A DNA stretch of 6,240 bases from Candidatus Woesearchaeota archaeon (GTDB taxonomy: Archaea; Nanobdellota; Nanobdellia; Woesearchaeales; ARS49): positions 1-6,240 of the forward strand of contig DAOVMP010000032.1 in the NCBI GenBank assembly GCA_030630695.1. Reading direction: 5' to 3'. A program made the position numbers and the translations under genes. The notes beneath the pieces were generated by a model that saw only the letters and a list, made by a program, of their open reading frames with translations, did no database searches and was not told the DNA's origin. Shown here in pieces: positions 1 through 3,761 of this stretch (its first letter is position 1; each line of letters begins with the position of its first letter).

Positions 1-205
1 AAAGCAGTATAGAAAAAAAGGCGATGAACAACAAGACCATGTCAAAATCTATTAAAATATCATTAACTTCTGCTGAAATTGGAAAATTATACTAGAACTG
101 CGAATATTAGTTAAATATATTACTTATTCTTATTATAATCTATAATTAAATGATAGTTATACTCCTTAATAATACGTATTAATACTATGTATTAATATGT
201 GAACA
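1..205. other. Upstream region without a certain gene
   Basis: Two + strand frames are open at the left edge and could be the tail of an upstream gene: one ends with TAA at 53-55, the other (ending in residues AEIGKLY) with TAG at 93-95. Neither tail is recognisable. On the - strand a frame from an ATG at 40 down to the edge would read MVLLFIAFFSILL, which looks like the start of a signal peptide, but A-runs on the + strand produce such residues by chance and no well-placed TATA box precedes it. From about 96 onward the DNA is very AT-rich and closed in all frames, as expected of an intergenic promoter region. Confidence 0.4.
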
Positions 206-234
206 TTTATATACTTAAACCTGCTTAATACATA
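186..234. promoter_or_regulatory. 10-bp inverted repeat flanking the TATA box, candidate operator
   Basis: TATGTATTAA at 186-195 is the exact reverse complement of TTAATACATA at 225-234, and the two arms bracket the TATA box. Related elements sit beside it: a 12-bp palindrome TAATACGTATTA at 170-181, and the direct repeat GTATTAATA at 176-184 and 189-197. The arrangement suits binding by a dimeric winged-helix protein that would block TBP/TFB, and the first product of the operon is such a protein. The arms are AT-rich, so chance similarity is possible; the operator role is inference. Confidence 0.35.
206..213 (+). promoter_or_regulatory. Archaeal-type TATA box (TTTATATA)
   Basis: TTTATATA is centred about 31 bp before the ATG at 241. 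With the usual archaeal distance of about 25-27 bp from TATA box to transcription start, the transcript would begin within a few bases of that ATG. The message would therefore be leaderless or nearly so, which agrees with the lack of any Shine-Dalgarno sequence before 241. The bases just upstream (GAACA, 201-205) are purine-rich but not a strong BRE. Confidence 0.5.
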
Positions 235-240
235 AAATAC

Positions 241-438
241 ATGGTAAAAAAAGCGGTTTCGGAACAAATAATGTCAATTCTTAAAAATTCACCCAGACCA
301 ATCACTACACGCGAACTTTCTATCAAACTAAAAATTGCATGGCACACAGCAGACCGCTATTGTTTAAAATTACAATTAACCGGAAAAATAAGCTGTTTCA
401 CAATAGGAAAATCCACAGCATGGTATGCAAAAAAATGA
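241..438 (+). CDS. Small stand-alone winged-helix DNA-binding protein
   Basis: This 65-residue basic protein reads as a single winged helix-turn-helix. Helix 1 is about residues 6-16 (EQIMSILKNS). The turn PRPITTRELSIKLKI leads to the recognition helix at about 33-47 (AWHTADRYCLKLQLTGK), and the wing is formed by ISCFTIGKSTAWY. It has no second domain, so it is probably a dimeric transcription regulator. It is the first gene after the TATA box and palindromes at 170-234, which makes autoregulation plausible. Its TGA overlaps the next ATG (ATGA, 435-438). The start at 241 is supported by the TATA spacing and by the fold beginning within six residues. The specific DNA target is unknown; the assignment is by fold, not by a named family. 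Confidence 0.7.
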   Translation: MVKKAVSEQIMSILKNSPRPITTRELSIKLKIAWHTADRYCLKLQLTGKISCFTIGKSTAWYAKK

Positions 439-1811
439 ATAAAAACGAACTGAACTTCATATTACAGGAAGGAGAAGGGTTGAAGATAGAGTTCAAAGAA
501 TCTCTTAATAAACTAGATAAAGAAATGACTGCTTTTGCCAACTCAGAAGGAGGAAGAATATTCTTAGGAATCAGCGATGACAAAAAGATTAAAGGAATCA
601 AAACAAACAATAAACTCAAATCACAAATCCAAGACATGGCCAGAAACTGCGATCCAAAAATTAATATTAAGCTCGAAGAAACAAACAACATTCTCATAAT
701 CCATGTCAAAGAAGGAACAGACAAGCCATACAAATGTTCAGCAGGATTTTATTTGCGGCAGGGGCCTAATTCGCAGAAAATGACAAGGAATGAAATATTT
801 AATTTTGCAGTAAATACAGGCAAAATACGATTTGATGAGCAAATAGAAAATAAATTTAACTATCCTACTGATTTTGACAGGACCAAGTTAAACTTATATT
901 TAAATCTAGCAAAAATCTCAAAAACAATAAGCAATGAAAAAATACTAATTGAATTAAATGCCGCAAGAAAAAATAAAAAATTGAAGTTTAACAACGCAGG
1001 AGTGCTGTTCTTTGCCAAAAATCCACAGAAGCTTATTTCGCATTCTGTATTCACTTCTGTCTTATTCAAAGATAATGAAGGAAGCGATGTTATCGACCGA
1101 CAAGAAATTGACGGAAATCTTATTCAAATAACAGAGGATGTTATGAAATTCATCAAGAAGAATACAAGAGTGGCGTATAAGTTTACAGGCAAGCCACAGA
1201 GAGAAAATGTTTATGAATACCCCCAAGAAGCGATAAGAGAAGCAGTTATAAATTCGGTTATGCACAGAGACTATTTTGAAAGCGGACACAACAATATTTT
1301 AAGAATATTTCCTGATAAACTAACAATAACCAACGTCTGGATAAAGCCCTCATGGTTTAAACCAGGAAGAGATACGTTTAGGAGAAATAAAATTATTGCA
1401 AACTTATTTTTAAGGACCGGCTGGATTGAAAAAATAGGCTCTGGCTTCGAGAGAATGACAAGTTTTTGCAAAGAAATTAACGCACCTGTCTTTAAGCTTG
1501 ATTTAGATGAAAAATACTTCAGGATAATATTTTTCAAAAGCAAGGATTACCTTGATTTAGCGTCAAAGGTTGACGCAAAGGTTGACGCAAAGGTTGACGC
1601 AAAATTAACAAGCAAGGAAAGAAAAATTATTGATTTTGTCTTACAAAATAAAAAAATAACTTCTTCACAATTACAGAACTTATTTGGTATTAGCAGAGAA
1701 ATGGCCAACAGATATTTCAAGAAATTGCTTAAAAAAGGCCTATTTTTACGAAAAGGTTCAGGAAAATCCACTTATTATATTCTGAAAAGCAAGGTGATTA
1801 AAATTGATTAA
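435..1811 (+). CDS. AlbA_2 / GHKL-ATPase-like / winged-helix regulator (RecG-C-terminal-like family), copy 1
   Basis: The 458-residue protein has the order typical of proteins often labelled RecG-like or putative DNA-binding. The AlbA_2 (Schlafen-type) domain is at about 11-122: GLKIEFKES, AFANSEGGRIFLGISDD, and KPYKCS followed by YLRQGPNSQKMTRNEI. A linker domain covers about 135-260. The HATPase_c_4 region is at about 265-345, with N-box EAIREAVINSVMHRDY (E269, N273, H277) and glycine box WIEKIGSGFERM. A KVDA tetrapeptide repeat is at 378-389 and a winged helix at about 392-450. There are no helicase motifs. Start 435 is preferred over an in-frame ATG at 339 because it makes an ATGA overlap with the preceding gene and the AlbA_2 motif begins soon after. 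The usual NPGGLP loop is replaced by NVWIKPS, so ATP binding may be weakened. The likely role is a nucleotide-responsive transcription regulator; target unknown. Confidence 0.85.
   Translation: MNKNELNFILQEGEGLKIEFKESLNKLDKEMTAFANSEGGRIFLGISDDKKIKGIKTNNKLKSQIQDMARNCDPKINIKLEETNNILIIHVKEGTDKPYKCSAGFYLRQGPNSQKMTRNEIFNFAVNTGKIRFDEQIENKFNYPTDFDRTKLNLYLNLAKISKTISNEKILIELNAARKNKKLKFNNAGVLFFAKNPQKLISHSVFTSVLFKDNEGSDVIDRQEIDGNLIQITEDVMKFIKKNTRVAYKFTGKPQRENVYEYPQEAIREAVINSVMHRDYFESGHNNILRIFPDKLTITNVWIKPSWFKPGRDTFRRNKIIANLFLRTGWIEKIGSGFERMTSFCKEINAPVFKLDLDEKYFRIIFFKSKDYLDLASKVDAKVDAKVDAKLTSKERKIIDFVLQNKKITSSQLQNLFGISREMANRYFKKLLKKGLFLRKGSGKSTYYILKSKVIKID
1566..1601 (+). repeat. 12-bp tandem repeat x3 (KVDA) in the hinge of regulator copy 1
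   Basis: AAGGTTGACGCA occurs three times without mismatch at 1566-1577, 1578-1589 and 1590-1601, encoding KVDA three times (residues 378-389). It lies between the GHKL-like domain and the winged helix. Because the unit is 12 bp, gain or loss of units changes linker length without breaking the frame. The first unit overlaps a 7-bp inverted repeat (1560-1566 with 1570-1576, 3-nt loop). Confidence 0.95.
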
Positions 1812-1830
1812 AAAACAATTGCTTGAAAAA

Positions 1831-1834
1831 GAGG
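1831..1834 (+). promoter_or_regulatory. Shine-Dalgarno-like GAGG that supports the start at 1841
   Basis: GAGG (within GAGGCG) lies 6 nt before the ATG at 1841. This is the one gene after the first that does not overlap its upstream neighbour, so it would need its own ribosome site. The site favours ATG 1841 over the in-frame TTG at 1823. Confidence 0.45.
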
Positions 1835-1840
1835 CGCATT

Positions 1841-2209
1841 ATGTTATCAAGTAAAAGAACAGAATATGTTGAAAAGATGGGAACTGGAATAAACAGGATA
1901 AAAGAAGAATGCAAGAAGCAGGGAAATGTTAACTTTAAAATTGAAATTAATGGATTTTTTATTGCTACATTCAAACTGAAAAAAATCAGAGACACCATAA
2001 AAGACACTATAAAATTTTTGCCTAGAAACGAGAGAATTATTTTAACTGAAATAGGGAAAAAACCCCAAATTACTTCAGAAGAATTAGCATTAATACTCAA
2101 AATAAATTTGAGAAATACAAGGAAGAACCTAAACAAATTGAAGAAAAAAGGTCTTTTAAAACGAATCGGCCCTGCAAAAGGAGGGCATTGGAAGATTATT
2201 ACAAAATGA
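1841..2209 (+). CDS. C-terminal fragment of an AlbA_2/GHKL/winged-helix regulator, copy 2 (probable remnant)
   Basis: The 122-residue product begins inside the end of a HATPase_c_4 domain: RTEYVEKMGTGINRIKEEC aligns without gaps to RTGWIEKIGSGFERM of the copy ending at 1811. Next come a short strand (NFKIEINGFFIATFKL), a two-unit DTIK repeat (residues 51-58) and a winged helix at about 62-120 ending KGGHWKIITK. The AlbA_2 domain, the N-box and most of the nucleotide pocket are missing, so it cannot bind ATP by itself. Counting a possible TTG start at 1823, similarity extends back to just about that point, as expected if the front was deleted. It could be a dead remnant, or a small DNA-binding protein that survives; the good ribosome site and intact frame allow the latter. 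The tail resembles that of the regulator ending at 3761 more than that of copy 1. Confidence 0.75.
   Translation: MLSSKRTEYVEKMGTGINRIKEECKKQGNVNFKIEINGFFIATFKLKKIRDTIKDTIKFLPRNERIILTEIGKKPQITSEELALILKINLRNTRKNLNKLKKKGLLKRIGPAKGGHWKIITK
1991..2014 (+). repeat. 12-bp tandem repeat x2 (DTIK) in the hinge of regulator copy 2
   Basis: GACACCATAAAA (1991-2002) and GACACTATAAAA (2003-2014) differ by one silent base and encode DTIK twice. The position, between the end of the GHKL domain and the winged helix, is the same as in the other two regulators, but the unit is unrelated in sequence. Low copy number and a mismatch fit an array that is no longer being renewed. Confidence 0.8.
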
Positions 2210-2382
2210 AAAATATAAAAATATCCATTTTGGTATTTATTTTATTAATCTTACCTATTTTACTTAGCGTAAGCTCTCTTTCAATTCCAATGCAATTATC
2301 AGACCAAGGAACCTCTGTAAAAGATATGGCCGGACAAAATACCATGAAATTCAAAGATAAAAACATATGCCTGATAATATGA
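2206..2382 (+). CDS. Truncated surface-protein start: signal peptide plus SIPMQLSDQGT
   Basis: This 58-residue product starts in an ATGA overlap with the preceding gene. Residues 1-24 are a clear signal peptide: basic MKNIK, a hydrophobic core of about 16 residues, then SVSS. The mature part begins SIPMQLSDQGTSVK, nearly the same as SVPMQLSDQGTGVK at the corresponding place of the large surface protein that starts at 3758. After about 15 mature residues the likeness stops, and 19 unrelated residues lead to a TGA at 2380-2382. It is most likely the leftover 5' end of a paralogous surface gene. A secreted mini-protein cannot be excluded. An in-frame TTG at 2188 is rejected because ATG 2206 places the signal peptide and overlap correctly. 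Its stop overlaps the next ATG. Confidence 0.7.
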   Translation: MKNIKISILVFILLILPILLSVSSLSIPMQLSDQGTSVKDMAGQNTMKFKDKNICLII

Positions 2383-3761
2383 AAATGATAAAAACTAAAA
2401 AATCCAAAAACGCGAAACGATTTTACGAATCAGAAACAATGGAATTAAAAAAATCAACCTCAGAATTAAAAGAAGCAATCATTTCAATAGTTTCCATTCT
2501 CAACAAACACCACAAAGGAGAACTTTACTTTGGAATCAAAAATAATGGAAAAGTAATTGGACAAACAGTTACAGAAAAAACTCTTAGAGATATTTCTAAA
2601 ACAATTTCAGACAAAATAGAACCTAAAATCTTTCCAAAAATCAATAAAATCACTTTAGAAGGAAAGAAATGTGTGCGTATTGAATTTTCCGGAGAAAATA
2701 AGCCATATTACGCTTTTGGCCGGGCATACATTCGTGTCGGTGATGAAGACAAGCAATTAAGTGCAAAGGAGTTAGAAAGGATTATTCTTGATAAAAATAA
2801 AGATAAATTAAGATGGGATCATGAAATCTGCAAAGAAGCCAAAATCAATGATATTAGCATTAAAAGATTAAGATGGTTTTTGAAAGAAGCTAATAAAGAA
2901 TATCATTCTGTTGAGAATTCTCTTGATAAACTAGGATTACTTAAAGATGGAAAATTGCTCAATACTGCGGTGATTCTTTTTGGTAAAAATCCTTTTAAGT
3001 TTTTTTCAAATGCAAAATTAAGATGTGCTGTTTTCGGGCAGACAACCGCAGTAACCATTGACATGCAGGAATTTACCGGCAACCTATTTGATTTAATTGA
3101 AAAAGCTGAAAAATACATCTTAGAAAACATTCATATCGGCATGCGATTAGAAGGAATGCGCAGAGTTGATGTTCCTGAAATTAATAAAGATGCTTTTAGA
3201 GAAGCTGTTATCAATGCGTTCTGCCACAGAAATTATTATGAATATAATTCTGTAAATATTGCTATTTTTAAAGGCCGGCTGGAGATTAGAAACCCTGGTC
3301 TTCTTTATGGCGGATTAACAATTGAAAGAATCAAAAAAGAGAAGGTTTCTGAGCGCAGAAACGAACTTCTGGCCGAGATGTTCCACAAAGTCCATTTTGT
3401 AGAAAAATGGGGCAGAGGCATCAGCTTAATACTATCCAAAGAATCCACTGCAAATTTCAAGGAAGTTGGAAGACAATTCATAACAGTATTTAAGAGAAAA
3501 AACACAGAAAAAGTAGGAGTAAGTGAGGGAGTAAATGGCGGAGTAAATGGCGGAGTAAATGGCGGAGTAAATGGCGGAGTAAATGTTCTTCTTGAATATA
3601 TTAAAAAAAATCCTGGAAAGAGAGTAATACATTTTGAAAACGCACTTAATATTCCTAAAAGAACAATTGAACGCTGGCTCAACAAACTCAAAAAACAAGA
3701 CAAAATAAAATTTAAAGGAAGCCCTAAAACAGGAGGATACTGGAAGGTTACTAAAAAATGA
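2379..3761 (+). CDS. AlbA_2 / GHKL-ATPase-like / winged-helix regulator, copy 3
   Basis: This 460-residue protein is complete. The AlbA_2 domain is at about 18-137: ESETMELKKSTSELKE, GELYFGIKNNGKVIGQ, EPKIFP, and NKPYYAFGRAYIRVGDED. The middle domain is about 145-260. HATPase_c_4 is at about 271-355, with N-box DAFREAVINAFCHRNYY (E275, N279, H283), the loop IRNPGLLYGGLT, and glycine box FVEKWGRGISLI. The tetrapeptide repeat is at 380-402 and the winged helix at about 403-458, ending TGGYWKVTKK. ATG 2379 is chosen over ATG 2367 because it gives an ATGA overlap like the other junctions. Unlike copy 1, the NPG-L loop is kept, so nucleotide binding is more credible. In AlbA_2, NN stands where copy 1 has DD. 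Direct overlap with the surface gene suggests that it regulates that operon or gene; this is inference. The common RecG helicase label is misleading, as there are no helicase motifs. Confidence 0.87.
   Translation: MKMIKTKKSKNAKRFYESETMELKKSTSELKEAIISIVSILNKHHKGELYFGIKNNGKVIGQTVTEKTLRDISKTISDKIEPKIFPKINKITLEGKKCVRIEFSGENKPYYAFGRAYIRVGDEDKQLSAKELERIILDKNKDKLRWDHEICKEAKINDISIKRLRWFLKEANKEYHSVENSLDKLGLLKDGKLLNTAVILFGKNPFKFFSNAKLRCAVFGQTTAVTIDMQEFTGNLFDLIEKAEKYILENIHIGMRLEGMRRVDVPEINKDAFREAVINAFCHRNYYEYNSVNIAIFKGRLEIRNPGLLYGGLTIERIKKEKVSERRNELLAEMFHKVHFVEKWGRGISLILSKESTANFKEVGRQFITVFKRKNTEKVGVSEGVNGGVNGGVNGGVNGGVNVLLEYIKKNPGKRVIHFENALNIPKRTIERWLNKLKKQDKIKFKGSPKTGGYWKVTKK
3516..3584 (+). repeat. 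12-bp tandem repeat, about 5 units (GVNG) in the hinge of regulator copy 3
   Basis: GGAGTAAATGGC is repeated perfectly at 3528-3539, 3540-3551, 3552-3563 and 3564-3575, followed by a 9-bp partial unit to 3584 and preceded by a diverged unit (GGAGTAAGTGAG, 3516-3527). It encodes GVSE, four GVNG and GVN. The last GVN runs into the first helix of the winged-helix domain (VLLEYIKK). Perfect identity implies recent expansion or ongoing slippage. Confidence 0.95.

Noticed and set aside
1..40. Divergent - strand gene starting at 40 (MVLLFIAFFSILL)
   Set aside because: Only 13 codons are visible, A-rich DNA gives such residues by chance, and no TATA box sits at the right distance.
339..434. Longer N-terminus for the first large regulator from ATG 339
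   Set aside because: The 32 extra residues overlap the winged-helix gene at 241-438 out of frame, are basic and featureless, and the AlbA_2 motif begins just after ATG 435, which makes an ATGA overlap.
1755..1772. GSGKST as a Walker A P-loop in the first regulator
   Set aside because: The glycine expected five residues before GK is missing, and the stretch is the wing of the C-terminal winged helix.
1802..1820. Possible terminator hairpin between 1811 and 1841
   Set aside because: AATTG with CAATT is only a 5-bp AT-rich stem with no following T-run.
3516..3584. Possible CRISPR array
   Set aside because: Units are contiguous 12-mers inside a coding frame with no spacers.
3305..3703. Open - strand frames with TPPF or IYSA repeats
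   Set aside because: They mirror the GVNG 12-bp array; a 12-bp repeat keeps all frames open. No start signal or domain supports them.
435..3761. RecG helicase annotation for the regulators
   Set aside because: They share only the HATPase_c_4 region once named after RecG's C-terminus; no DEAD/DExH or other helicase motif is present.
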